Part shown: positions 45,534 through 54,870 of the stretch, in pieces | How the letters are laid out: every line of letters starts with the position of its first letter | Position numbering within the stretch: the stretch's first letter is position 1 | Assembly (NCBI GenBank): GCA_963763325.1 | Contig: CAVXOL010000024.1 | Location: 868,001-932,000 of the forward strand | Direction: 5' to 3' | DNA length: 64,000 bases | From: JBBECJ01 sp963763325 | GTDB lineage: Bacteria; Chloroflexota; Chloroflexia; Thermomicrobiales; CFX8 | The notes under the pieces: model-generated | Told to the model about the DNA's origin: nothing | The model's database searches: none | The model's input: the letters and a program-made list of their open reading frames with translations, nothing else | Made by a program: the position numbers and the translations under genes

Positions 45534-47362
45534 CTAGCCCTCGACCCAGGCATCGACCCAGACCATGATGTTCTCCGGTCCGAGATGGAAGCCCTTGACG
45601 TCGGCAGCTCGTCATCCAGACGGTCAGAGTGGTCCAGAGCGGAACAGCCATCACGTCCTCCAGTGCAATCTTCTGCGCCTCGAAGTAGAGGCTCTTGCGC
45701 TCCTCAAGATCGGCAGTCTTGCGCGCCTGGCTGATCAGTTCCATGTAGTCGGTCGGATTGTAGTTGCCGACACCCCAGGCCGAATCGGCCATGACGTAGA
45801 GGATGTCCGCCTCCGGCCAGCCGTAGCCGAGAACGTCCATGTTGTGGGCGTTCTCCGGCAGTCGGGCAATCATCGTCCCGATGTCGAGAACCTCAAGATT
45901 GATCTTGAAGCCAACCTCGCCGAGCTGCGACTGGAGGACCTGGACCACCCGCTCCAACGTTGGATCCGAATACGTCCACATCGTCAGTTCGAGCGACTCG
46001 CCGTCCTTCGTGCGGACATCTCGGATCCATCTCCAGCCGGCCTCATCGAGCAGCTCGTTCGCCATGTCAGGATCGAAGTGATAGCCAAACTCCTCAATCG
46101 CAGGATCGTAGGCAAAGATGCCGGTCGGCATGAAGCCGAAGTTGCGATCCGCAAGACCTTCCAGAACTGACTCGATGATCTCTTCGGCATTGACGGCGTA
46201 GGCGACGGCCTGCCGCACGAGCAGATCGTCGAACGGTGGCAGGAAGATCGGGTCTCCCCACTCCGCCATCTCTTCGGTCGCGAACTCGATGTAGTTGATG
46301 TTCGTTCCACCTTCAGCGTGGAAGAGGACGAAGTCGTCGTTACCCTCGAAGTTGCGAACTTCGGCCGTCGGCAGAACTGATGTGGTTAGCCTCGCCGGTC
46401 TCCAGCGCGGCGATCTGAGTTGCCGCCTCCGGGATCACGCGGATGACCAACTCGTCCGCCAGCGGCGGACCGGTATTCTCGACATACGAGCGGAAGTTGG
46501 TGTAGTCGGGGTTCGGCACGAGCGTGATGGCTTCACCCTGAAGCCACTCACTGAACATCCACGGACCAGAGCCAACTGGATTCGTGCCGAAATCGTCGCC
46601 GTGCGTCTCGACTCCGGTTGGGGAGAGGATACCGAAGTAGGCGACGGCGATGTTACTCATGAACGGCGCTGACGGCTCGTTGAGCGTCAAGACAACGGTC
46701 GAATCGTCGACCAACTCGGAACTGGCGTAGGCGCTGATAAATGAAAGGGCCTGTGACGGCGCGGCGGGATCCGCGGCGCGGTCGAAGGTGAACTTAACCG
46801 CCTCGGCCGTGACTGGCGTCCCATCGTGGAACATCAGCCCGTCCCGAATGGTGAAGGTGTAGTTCAGCCCATCGTCTGAGATCTCGAATGTCTCAGCAAT
46901 CAGCGGCTCAAACTCCAGGTCCGCGTTCTTGCCGACCAGCGTATCGAAGATGTTGGAGAACACAAACCACGAAGCCCCAGCAATCGTGCGCTGGGGGTCG
47001 AGGGAGTCGGAGTCCGCCGAGCGGACGTGAATCAGGCTGCCGCCGCTTCCAGTCGCGCCAGAAGCCGGAGCTTCTGTCGGCTCGGTTGATGGTTCTTCGG
47101 TCTCGCCTGCTTCGGGAGAGGCTTCATCGCCGGGAGTCGCTTCACCACCGGACTCGGCCGTCGTCGCCGTCGGAGCGGACGCTGCCGGCGTTTCCGTGTC
47201 GTCGCCGTCATCGTCGTCGTCGCCACCACAGGCAGCCAGCAGCGGCACGATCGCAGCCGTTCCGGCCGCCAGCGCGGATGCCTTCAGGAACCATCGGCGG
47301 CTTCGGGTATTCTCAAGCAGGGCCTCACGCCGGTCGCGCAGACCGTTGGCCAACTCGTCCAT
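45534..47362 (-). CDS. ABC transporter substrate-binding lipoprotein, family 5, Tat-exported, two frameshifts
   Basis: The leader contains SRRWFLKASALA (R22, R23; Tat) and lipobox PLLAAC with C45, followed by GGDDDDDGDDTE and a long Ala/Thr/Glu/Pro linker to about residue 105. Family 5 features: RDGLMFHDGTPVTAEAVKFT and NPVGSGPWMFSEWL. Frame changes lie near 46378 and near 45615; the corrected end reads FHLGPENIMVWVDAWVEG. About 609 residues. GGTGGGA precedes ATG 47362. It is the first gene of an operon with DppB, DppC and a serine hydrolase, and has a promoter candidate at 47703-47731. Confidence 0.9.
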
Positions 47363-47796
47363 GTTGTTCCCACCTTCTACATCCACCAACGTAGACGCCA
47401 TCCCCACGAAGGCGCCGTCTCATCAGTTGCGCACAGGGCTGCACATCCCCGTTGTTCGCGCAAACCTCTCGATGACTCTCAGATCGCTCCCTTCGGCTTG
47501 CTGCCCGCCACTACGCGTTCCCTGATGTCGTCAACCAAACCGACTCAGTCAGTGCGACATCACATTACCTGCGATCGACTATACGTCCGACAGGGACGTT
47601 CGACCGTCTCTGATGGACGCGTCCTTCGCGATCGCGGCCATCACCTCGCTGCGTACGTGCTGTCGGTCGATTCAAATCCAGTTGAACGCGTACTGACTGC
47701 CGACGATAGCGAACGCGGTGAGTGTTGTCAAGCAGGTCAGCTCCCGGCCCGAGGGTTGGATCGGGACGATTCGACACACACCTACCAGACTGACGG
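47363..47796. other. Promoter region of the 47362-42013 operon
   Basis: 434 bases between formamidase and the substrate-binding protein, both on the minus strand. It holds one good promoter candidate (47703-47731, listed). No protein-like frame, and I saw no clear terminator hairpin for the formamidase. Confidence 0.5.
47703..47731 (-). promoter_or_regulatory. Sigma-70-type promoter for the second peptide-transporter operon
   Basis: On the minus strand TTGACA (47731-47726) and TATCGT (47708-47703) with 17 bases between. The match is strong, but it lies 340 bases from the start codon. Confidence 0.5.
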
Positions 47797-48918
47797 CTAC
47801 ATGAAGATGTCCAACGGCAGGAGCGCACTGACGATGAAATTCGGGACATCGACCACCTGCGAGACGCGAAGGTCAACAGCGACCGAGCAGATCGCGTACG
47901 CCTGTTGCCGATCGTAGCCACGGGTGCCGAGATACTCGATCATCGCCAGCAGCGCGTTGCGGGCTGCCAGCGTCAGGTCCTCGGAGCGGTTCTCGCCGTC
48001 TTCGGTGACTGAATAGCCGGTCGTCGCGTAGAAGCGCTTCGGTGCAGCCAGTTCCGGCACGTTAAAGTACGTATCGCGGAAGAACTGCAGCGAGCGGATA
48101 TCGCGCCGCCTGGCCTCACCCTTGTGCAACTTGAACGAGACGTGGACACGGCTGCGCATTTCGATCCCTGTGCCGCAGGCTTCGCAGTCGCCCATCGCGA
48201 AGTGGACATCGCCAGTCGAGAAGAGCGCGCCATCGGCGTAAACCGGCATCAGGACGCTTGCGCCGGGGGTGATCTGCTTGATGTCGATGTTGCCGCCGAC
48301 CTCGCGCGGCGGGACTGTCCGCAGCGCCTCTTCGCCGAGGTTGGCCGGCAGCGCGCCAGCGGCCATCGGCATCAGGACGACGCCTCCGCGTTCCAGTAGT
48401 GCGCCTTCGCGGGCCAGAATCTGCTCGCGTAGCGCCTTCGACGGCGCCAGGCCCAATACGCCTGGGTGGGCGCCGTAGCGCATCCTGACGCCTGGTAGTT
48501 CTGGAGATTCGGCGTAATCACCAGTTATGTCCCAGTGGACGAGGTACGGATCGGGGAAGACATCGCGCAGGAAACCGAAGCCAGGCACCTGGGCGGTGTA
48601 GCCGTGGTTACCCCACGGGTCGGCCTCGATAGCGAGTAGCTGGACTTCGAGCAGATCGCCTGCTTCAGCGCCCTTGACGTAGACCGGGCCGGTCAGCGGG
48701 TGGACCGGCCCGAGGTCGAGGTTGCTACAGTCGGCGTGCCGCATCTCCCGCACGACCTGGGTGTCGAAGGCGTCCATCGTGTCGATGACGACGCGATCTC
48801 CCTGCTCGACCTCCAGCACCGGCGGAATGTCTTCGTGCCAGCGGTTATGACCGACCCCATCCTGCTGCGCCAGCGGCGTCCACGGGTCGATCTGGATATG
48901 ATGCGTCCTGGCAGGCAT
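47797..48918 (-). CDS. Acetamidase/formamidase family amidohydrolase
   Basis: 373 residues. It hydrolyses short-chain amides (formamide, acetamide) to ammonia and acid in the cytoplasm. Family features are the opening HHIQIDPWTPLAQQDGVGHN, VYVKGAEAGDLLEV, GNIDIKQITPGASVLMPVYA and the metal-site segment FSTGDVHFAMGDCEACGTG. The ORF extends to 49185, but ATG 48918 is followed by the family N-terminus and preceded by AAGGGAG. It is divergent from the VapBC pair. It fits the amide/peptide scavenging theme of the window. Confidence 0.92.
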   Translation of the reverse strand: MPARTHHIQIDPWTPLAQQDGVGHNRWHEDIPPVLEVEQGDRVVIDTMDAFDTQVVREMRHADCSNLDLGPVHPLTGPVYVKGAEAGDLLEVQLLAIEADPWGNHGYTAQVPGFGFLRDVFPDPYLVHWDITGDYAESPELPGVRMRYGAHPGVLGLAPSKALREQILAREGALLERGGVVLMPMAAGALPANLGEEALRTVPPREVGGNIDIKQITPGASVLMPVYADGALFSTGDVHFAMGDCEACGTGIEMRSRVHVSFKLHKGEARRRDIRSLQFFRDTYFNVPELAAPKRFYATTGYSVTEDGENRSEDLTLAARNALLAMIEYLGTRGYDRQQAYAICSVAVDLRVSQVVDVPNFIVSALLPLDIFM

Positions 48919-49002
48919 GACCGGCTCCCTTCGTGCTTGCGATGTTCTCGGACTGCGCGCAGTGTAACGCATCGTCACCTGGAGTTCGGAACCATAGTGC
49001 TG

Positions 49003-49023
49003 GTATGGCATACTGTATGGCAT
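49003..49023 (+). promoter_or_regulatory. Tandem repeat operator at the vapB start
   Basis: GTATGGCAT occurs at 49003-49011 and 49015-49023, the second copy covering the ATG. Two half-sites 12 bases apart fit binding of a ribbon-helix-helix antitoxin dimer pair. There is no Shine-Dalgarno sequence, so the mRNA may be leaderless. Confidence 0.5.
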
Positions 49024-49243
49024 GAATAAGACAACCGTGTATCTTCCGGATGAACTCAAGCGCGAACTGGAACGGACGGCCAAGGAGCAAGGGCGCTCTG
49101 AGGCAGACATCATCCGGGAAGGAATCCGTCTGGCGCTTGAAAAGTCCACACCTCCGATGCCAACGCTCTGGACCTTCACGGCCAACGAACCGGACTACAT
49201 CGATCGGATCGATGAATTGCTCGAAGGCTTCGGCGAGCGGTGA
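49022..49243 (+). CDS. vapB: Ribbon-helix-helix (CopG-type) antitoxin
   Basis: 73 residues. MNKTTVYLPDELKRELERTA is a classic RHH strand and helix, followed by GRSEADIIREGIRLAL. The C-terminal third (WTFTANEPDYIDRIDELLEG) is the toxin-neutralising tail. It overlaps the PIN toxin by 4 bases (GTGA), so the two are translationally coupled. It presumably represses its own promoter through the GTATGGCAT repeats overlapping the start codon. The toxin type is clear, the gene symbol by analogy. Confidence 0.88.
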   Translation: MNKTTVYLPDELKRELERTAKEQGRSEADIIREGIRLALEKSTPPMPTLWTFTANEPDYIDRIDELLEGFGER

Positions 49244-49659
49244 TTCTGGTCGATACCAACGGCCTGATGGCCGTGCATGAGGCGAACAATCCCTATCGCC
49301 AGCGAGCACTCAGCCTCATCTCCATCCCTCAGCCCCGATTGCTGTCACCGTTCGTCCTCGCTGAACTTGACTACCTCATTACAAGAGACGCCGGGGCGCG
49401 CCATGCTCGCATACTCCTGACAGACATCGAACGAGGCGTGTACACGCTGGAGCAATTCAGTAGTGAGGACATCGCTCGTGCACGGGCGATCATGGAACGG
49501 TACGCGGATCTCGAGATTGGGCTGGCGGACGCTTCGATCGTCGTCCTGGCTGATCGCCACGGCTGCACTGATGTCCTGACGACCGATCAGCGGCACTTCC
49601 GAACGGTTACGACCTCCCAAGGGGAACCGTTCCGACTCCTGTTGTTGGACGATCTCTAA
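49240..49659 (+). CDS. vapC: PIN-domain ribonuclease toxin
   Basis: 139 residues. The acidic PIN residues are in ILVDTNGLM (D5), LAELDYLI (E about 45), GLADASIVVLA and LTTDQRHF (about D114 and the last acidic residue of the site). VapC toxins cleave tRNA or rRNA; the target is not predictable here. The start GTG 49240 lies inside the antitoxin stop region, the usual VapBC arrangement. A short hairpin at 49666-49682 follows. Confidence 0.9.
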   Translation: MILVDTNGLMAVHEANNPYRQRALSLISIPQPRLLSPFVLAELDYLITRDAGARHARILLTDIERGVYTLEQFSSEDIARARAIMERYADLEIGLADASIVVLADRHGCTDVLTTDQRHFRTVTTSQGEPFRLLLLDDL

Positions 49660-49665
49660 ACGGCT

Positions 49666-49682
49666 GTCGTCGTTCCGACGAC
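49666..49682 (+). terminator. Short hairpin after vapC
   Basis: 7-bp stem GTCGTCG / CGACGAC with a 3-base loop, 6 bases after the toxin stop, followed by GTTGCTTCC. A modest terminator. Confidence 0.45.
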
Positions 49683-49718
49683 GTTGCTTCCACGACGGTT
49701 CCGTCGCTCCGTGGCACA

Positions 49719-50936
49719 ATGCCCGCCATGGAAAAGGCAGTCACCGAACCAGGCGCATCCCCGATCTCGCGTCCCTCAACCCCGGCCGACGACCGAATTC
49801 TGACCCCGGCATTCATCCTGACCTGCTGCGGCGGGTTCGTGCTGTTTTCGTCGTTTCTGCTGATGCTGGCGATCCTGCCGCTGTATGTGAAGGACGATCT
49901 GGGCGGCAGCGATTCCGAGGTCGGGCTGATCATCGGTGTCTTCGCCTTCGCGGCACTCTTCCCCCGGCCATTCATCGGCCGTGAGATCGACAAGGGCGGC
50001 AGCAAACGCTTCCTGATCGCCGGAGCGATCATCTTCATCATCTCCTCGCTGCTCTACCTCGTCGCAACCAGCGTCCCAATGCTGCTCGGTGTCCGTGTCA
50101 TCCATGGACTGGGGATGGCCTGCTTCCATACGGCGGCCTTCACCTTCATCGCCGAGTTGGCGCCCCCAACGCGGCGTGGAGAGGCGATGGGACTCTGGGG
50201 GATGATGTCGACGATCGCGACGGCGGTCGCGCCGTATGGTGGGCTCCTCTTGCACGATTCGTATGGTGACGATGTCGTGTTCATTGCCGGGGCAGTCTGT
50301 GCGGCGGTCGCGCTGGTCCTGATCGCGTTTGTGCGCGAGCCGAAGCGCGAGGTGGCCGCGCCGGGCAGCAACACAGGCGGGCTGATCGAGCCAAGGGTCT
50401 TCACACCGGCATCGATCGTCCTGCTGATGACTCTGGTCTACGGCGCCGTCCAGTCATTTGTCCTGCTCTACGCCGACGAACGCGGTATCGCGGGGAAAGG
50501 GCTGTACTTCACGGCCTTCGCGATAGCCGTCTTCACGGCGCGGCTTTTCGGGGGTCGACTGGCCGACCAGCGGGGCCGCTGGGCCGTCATCCTGCCGGCG
50601 CTGTCGCTCGCGGTTGTCGCGATGGTCATCATGGCCGTCACGACGAACCTTCCGATGCTGCTGCTGGTCGGGGCGCTCTACGGACTCGCGTTTGGCTCAG
50701 CCCAGCCGGCACTGACAGCGCTGGCGATCGATCTCGTCCCAGCCGCCCGGCGTGGAGCAGGGATGGCGACCTTCACGTCGGCCTTCGAGGCAGGGATTGG
50801 GACCGGCTCGATCGTGATGGGTCTGATCGCTGCCCAAACGAGCTATTCGGCGATGTTCGCCATCTGCGCCATCTTCCCGGCTATCGCCGTCCTGATTGGC
50901 CTGCGAAACCAGGCAACTGCTCGGCAGCTGGCATAG
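49719..50936 (+). CDS. MFS transporter
   Basis: 405 residues with twelve membrane segments. GGSDSEVGLIIGVFAFAALF is loop/helix 2, and IGREIDKGGSKRFLIAGAII carries the A-motif (normally GxxxDRxGRR). MACFHTAAFTFIAELAPPTR is the helix 4-5 region and RLFGGRLADQRGRWAVI the second A-motif. It resembles drug/arabinose-type exporters; substrate unknown. ATG 49728 is an alternative start. It ends 4 bases before the GNAT gene. Confidence 0.87.
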   Translation: MPAMEKAVTEPGASPISRPSTPADDRILTPAFILTCCGGFVLFSSFLLMLAILPLYVKDDLGGSDSEVGLIIGVFAFAALFPRPFIGREIDKGGSKRFLIAGAIIFIISSLLYLVATSVPMLLGVRVIHGLGMACFHTAAFTFIAELAPPTRRGEAMGLWGMMSTIATAVAPYGGLLLHDSYGDDVVFIAGAVCAAVALVLIAFVREPKREVAAPGSNTGGLIEPRVFTPASIVLLMTLVYGAVQSFVLLYADERGIAGKGLYFTAFAIAVFTARLFGGRLADQRGRWAVILPALSLAVVAMVIMAVTTNLPMLLLVGALYGLAFGSAQPALTALAIDLVPAARRGAGMATFTSAFEAGIGTGSIVMGLIAAQTSYSAMFAICAIFPAIAVLIGLRNQATARQLA

Positions 50937-50940
50937 CGCG

Positions 50941-51790
50941 ATGGAGATTACCGCCAGGGCGCTGGCCTTCACAGTGATCGACGATGGCTGGCGACGAACG
51001 GTCGGTGGCCGTGACCTGTACTTCCGGCGCGTCCGGACTCGCGCCGACTTTGAACAATGCGAGCGGCTGCAGCGCGAAGTGTTCGGGGTCTCGGAACATG
51101 ATCTGGCTTCGTACTCGATCATGGTCATCATCCCGAAGACGGGCGGCGAGGTACTTGGCGCGTTCGACGGCTCGAGGATGGTCGGCTACATCCAGGGGTA
51201 CGGCGGCTACGTCAACGGCCAGCCACGTCTGATCTCCGATCTGATGGCCGTCGAGCCGGAGTATCGCGGCGGTCTCGGCTATGCGCTGAAGGTCCTACAG
51301 GCGGCGGTAACACTTGATGCAGGATTCGAAGAGATGACGTGGACGGTCGATCCGTTACGGGCCGCCAACGCGCGCCTGAACTTCGAGCGCCTTGGAGCGC
51401 ATTCCCGCGAGTATGTTGAGAACCTCTACGGAGATGACTTCGCTGAGGGACTCTATGGTGGGATGCCGAGCGACCGGCTGGTCGTCACCTGGCCGCTGAC
51501 CAGCGAACGAGTTCGCCAGCGCCTGCTCTCGGGTTACCAGCCGCTCAGTGCCGACGCGCTCTCCAGCCGTCCCTGATTACAGCATCCACGCACCGATTCG
51601 CACCCGCGTCGCGATCCCGTCAGACATCGACAGGCTGCTGGCTCACGACGCCGAAGATGCGCTCATCTGGCGTTATCGTGTCCGCTCCGCGCTGGAGTCC
51701 GCGTTCGCCAACGGCTACACCATCACTGGATTCGCCGGTCATCGCGACAGCGCCACCGGCTATCTGCAACTGGAACGACAGGCCCGCTGA
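50941..51790 (+). CDS. GNAT-superfamily acetyltransferase (COG3375-like), frameshifted near its end
   Basis: The first 211 residues carry the GNAT core: GFDVTSYDIM-like substrate loop (VFGVSEHDLASYSIMVIIP), MVGYIQGYGG, DLMAVEPEYRGGLGYALKVL (acetyl-CoA binding) and WTVDPLRAANARLNFERLGA. After a stop at 51576 another frame gives IRTRVAIPSDIDRLLAHDAE and RSALESAFANGYTITGFAG, which matches my memory of the conserved C-terminal end of COG3375 proteins. I therefore join both parts across a one-base shift near 51570. Total about 282 residues, the usual COG3375 length. It follows the MFS gene by 4 bases. The substrate is unknown. Confidence 0.78.
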
Positions 51791-51794
51791 CCTG

Positions 51795-52120
51795 ATGATG
51801 ACCGGCACCGACGTTTCCGCCGTAATCGGCTGGCTGGAAGCGACAGGTGCCATCGTCTGGATCGATGGCGGATGGGGGATCGACGCCCTGCTCGGCGAAC
51901 AATTTCGCCTGTCAAGACACTGCCGGGAGGCAGTGAGTTTCGCTACTCGCCCGAAGGTCTCGCTGGACGCGGTGCAATCGCCGGCCGGACAGTTCGCTGC
52001 ATCAACGCCGAACTTCAGGTTGATTGCCACCTCGGCAACGAACCGGACGCCAGCGACTTCCACGACATCTGCCTGCTCCGAGACCGGCTCGGCATCACGC
52101 AACCGTCGCCACACTCCTGA
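51795..52120 (+). pseudogene. Remnant of an aminoglycoside/lincosamide-type nucleotidyltransferase
   Basis: Begins VSAVIGWLEATGAIVWIDGG, then WGIDALLGEQ, the N-terminus of the LinA / aminoglycoside-2''-adenylyltransferase-like family. In another frame it ends GRTVRCINAELQVDCHLGNE and DASDFHDICLLRDRLGI, the family C-terminus. The middle, including most of the nucleotide-binding Asp residues (normally about 80-100 residues), is absent. This is an internal deletion plus a frame change rather than a single-base error. The product cannot be active. Confidence 0.65.
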
Positions 52121-52176
52121 TTGCAGGCTATCCTGCGCTGGACAAGGCGCTACGCGAATAAGGAAGGAGCGGCGGG

Positions 52177-53188
52177 ATGGATGATCGCGCTTTTACGCTG
52201 CACGGTGACGCAGTCGTTGTCGATGCGCATTCGGATGTGTTCTGCGATGTCGTTCGGAGGCGGCTGCTGGGCGAGACGAACGTCCTGTCGCGGCTGCATG
52301 TGCCGGCCTGGCGGGCGGGTGGTGTCGATGTCGTCGTGACGACGCTGTATACGGAGGAAGAGCACAAGCCCGACCGCGCGTTGAAGCGGGCAGTCATGAT
52401 GCTCGGGGCGGCGCTGAACGACATCGCCGAGACGCCGGATGTGCGGCTCTGCCGGACGATGACTGAGGTTGACGCGGCACAGGCGGCAGGGCAGATCGCG
52501 TTCGTGCTGGCGATGGAGGGCGGTGAGCCGGTTCAGGACGGGATCGAGTCGCTGCGGACCTTCTACGAACTTGGGGTCAGCGTCTTCGGGTTCATGCTGG
52601 AACCAGCGCAACCTGCTGGCTGAGGGCGTCGGCGAGGAACGGGCGGCTGGAGGGCTGACCGAGCTCGGCCGCGAGATGGTGGCCGAGGCGAACCGGCTCG
52701 GGATTCTGCTGGATGTCTCGCACCTGTCAGTCAAGTCGTTCTGGGACATGATCGAGGTGTCGGACGCACCGCTCATCGCCTCGCACTCGAACGCGAAGGC
52801 GCTCTGCGGCCATCGACGCAACCTGGACGACGACCAGATCCGCGCGCTGGCTGCGAAGGGCGGCGTGATCGGCATCAACGGTGTCGCGGCGTTCATTACC
52901 GACGACCCGAAGCAGGCATCTTTCGGCAGGATGCTCGACCATCTGGATTACATCTCGAACCTGGCCGGCGTCGAGCAGGTCGTGCTGGGTCCGGATTTCG
53001 TTGACTACTTGCGGGTCGGGCCCGGCTCCGAACGGGAGGAGCCGATCGACTACCCATCCGGCTTCGAGAATATCACGAAGATGCCGGCCGTCACGGCCGC
53101 CCTCCTCGAACGTGGCTACGACGAGTCACAGGTGCGCGGCATCCTCGGCGGGAACATGCTGCGGATGTTGGGGACGGTGATGGGTTGA
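52177..53188 (+). CDS. Membrane dipeptidase (M19, renal dipeptidase family), one frameshift
   Basis: A zinc dipeptidase. HxD is in VVVDAHSDVF (about residue 18), Glu in AMEGGEPV (about 113), and His ligands in LLDVSHLSVKSFWD and IASHSNAKAL. VLGPDFVDY is the typical late aspartate region. The frame changes near 52604: the family segment WNQRNLLAEGVGEE continues in the next frame. About 336 residues. GGAAGGAGCGGCGGG precedes ATG 52177. There is no signal peptide, so it is cytoplasmic and would cleave imported (including L-D or D-D) dipeptides. It ends in a convergent repeat region. Confidence 0.9.
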
Positions 53189-53190
53189 GT

Positions 53191-53270
53191 CGATCGGGAC
53201 TCGGCATTTGGGGGCGTTGAATGGAAATGTCCTTTCTGATACCCCCGATCCGAGTCCCGAGTCCCGATCG
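53191..53270. terminator. Convergent inverted repeat with an internal 7-base duplication
   Basis: CGATCGGGACTCGG (53191-53204) pairs with CCGAGTCCCGATCG, but the right arm (53250-53270) carries GAGTCCC twice. GGGGG (53210-53214) and CCCCC (53242-53246) pair inside. It lies exactly between the stops of the M19 gene (+) and the lamin-tail protein (-). Confidence 0.6.
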
Positions 53271-54602
53271 CTAGTCCGGATGTTGGTCGACCAGCGTCCC
53301 GGTGCTATCGTACAGGTAAAAGCGGCCTTGCGGGTATGGCTCAATGCATTCGCCCCAGTAGACGATCGCGTACTTGTTCTCGATGATGTCCTGACCGGCA
53401 CAGTTCCGGACCTGGATGTAGAAGCCCTCTCGGACCACGACACTCGGGAACGTGTAGACGCGGCCCCCGTCATCGCGAAGTGTCCATCCTGCCATCTGGA
53501 TGTCGCCGGCAATCTGCATGTTACGGATGTTCACTCCGTCTTCAGTGATGCCCTCGATCTGCATGTCGCCGGTCGTTGTCACGCCATCCGGTAGCGTCGC
53601 GGTCGGCTCCGGCGTTGAGGTCTCGGTAGCGACTGGCGTGGTTGGCGTCGCAGTCGGTGCGGTCGTCGTTGGGGTTGGCGTTGTCTCGGACGGAATCTGG
53701 ACGTAGCGCCAGTGATAGTAGTGCTGGCCGACGTTGCCGGCCTCGACCTTCCAGCCTTCGTCATTGCCGGGTGTGTAGGTCAGGCAGCGGCGCTCGAAGC
53801 ATTGGAGCAGGACGTTGGTCGGTTCGCCTTCGAGATCAACCGTCGTCCAGTAGGCCTCAATCACCGGATAGCCAGTGGCGTAAAAGGCGTTCTCGAACAG
53901 CGCTTCAGTCACGTACTGGCCGCCTTCCCAGACTGTTCCCTGGGAGTTCATGAACGTCCAGAAAACGGACGCGACGGTGTGGTCGGTCTGTGGGACGTAC
54001 TCGGCTGCCGTCACGTTTTCCGTGATGAGGGTTGGACTGGTGGAGACGTTTCCGAAACGGTCAACGACGGCGTCGATCGCTGAGCCAACTTCGTAGGCGT
54101 CGGCATCACGTAGCGCTGCGAGAGCGGCGTAGGTCGGGCCAGTCGAGCCGTCCGGGTCGCCGGCGACGTTGATCGAGGCCGGGAGATGTGGTTCGAAGAG
54201 GTTGTTACCAAGCTGGAGCTCGCCGGTCATCAATTCGTTGACGAGCAGGCCGTTGGTGACGAACCAGGGGCTATCGAACGGAATGCTCTGGTCGGTCGTG
54301 ATCTCCATCCGCGCCTTGTCGTAGTACTGGACAAAGCGACCGCCGTTGTGGCCTTCGACGTATGGCTCGAACCTGCCCTCTGTGTTTGCCTCCGGCCCCC
54401 ACATCCAGGTTCGGTCGACCTGCAGGTCAGCGACGGGCTTGTCGGTCCGCGCCCAGGTTCGCGCGAACGGCTCTCCGTCCGGCGCGACCGCTCCTGCGTC
54501 ATTGCGAACAAAGGCCAGCAGCAGCAATATCACCGCCAGCGTCAGCGTCGCTGCCTGAACAACGCGCGAGCGCGTCGTCAGCGTCTGTGCGATTGACATC
54601 AT
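53271..54602 (-). CDS. Exported protein with C-terminal lamin-tail domain
   Basis: 443 residues. A signal anchor (VVQAATLTLAVILLLLAFV, about residues 14-32) precedes a Chloroflexota-type domain (FARTWARTDKPVADLQVDRT, then WMWGPEANTEG). A Thr/Pro linker at about 300-335 follows. The last 105 residues read IAGWTLRDDGGRVYTFP-like (MAGWTLRDDGGRVYTFPSVV) and FYLYDSTGTLVD, the lamin-tail domain (LTD) pattern found in secreted nucleases and surface proteins. There is no catalytic motif, so it is probably a cell-surface binding or structural protein. It is a single gene. The LTD assignment rests on the WxLxDxxGxxYxFP and LYDxxGxLVD signatures. Confidence 0.78.
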   Translation of the reverse strand: MMSIAQTLTTRSRVVQAATLTLAVILLLLAFVRNDAGAVAPDGEPFARTWARTDKPVADLQVDRTWMWGPEANTEGRFEPYVEGHNGGRFVQYYDKARMEITTDQSIPFDSPWFVTNGLLVNELMTGELQLGNNLFEPHLPASINVAGDPDGSTGPTYAALAALRDADAYEVGSAIDAVVDRFGNVSTSPTLITENVTAAEYVPQTDHTVASVFWTFMNSQGTVWEGGQYVTEALFENAFYATGYPVIEAYWTTVDLEGEPTNVLLQCFERRCLTYTPGNDEGWKVEAGNVGQHYYHWRYVQIPSETTPTPTTTAPTATPTTPVATETSTPEPTATLPDGVTTTGDMQIEGITEDGVNIRNMQIAGDIQMAGWTLRDDGGRVYTFPSVVVREGFYIQVRNCAGQDIIENKYAIVYWGECIEPYPQGRFYLYDSTGTLVDQHPD

Positions 54603-54870
54603 CTAACCCCCTGCATTATCAGCACGAGGCCGCCCCGCACAACCACGTGACTCGATACGATTCCGCCGACTACCCGCGCCAATCGTTTCACATCGTGCTA
54701 ACGATCTAACAGGTGACGTGGATGTCGCTGGTGGCGGCGGGTAGCGTCTGCCATCAGGCGCTTACGCTCATCATTCGCTCGACTGGGTCAACTGGTCACG
54801 CACTGCAAGCTACTATTATGAAAAGCATCAGTAATGCGCCGAGACAGACAGCGAAGGGAATCGGTCACGT

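Noticed and set aside
49003..49023. GTATGGCAT repeats as target-site duplication of a mobile element
   Set aside because: Only 3 bases lie between the copies, and they sit at a VapB start, where antitoxin operators are expected.
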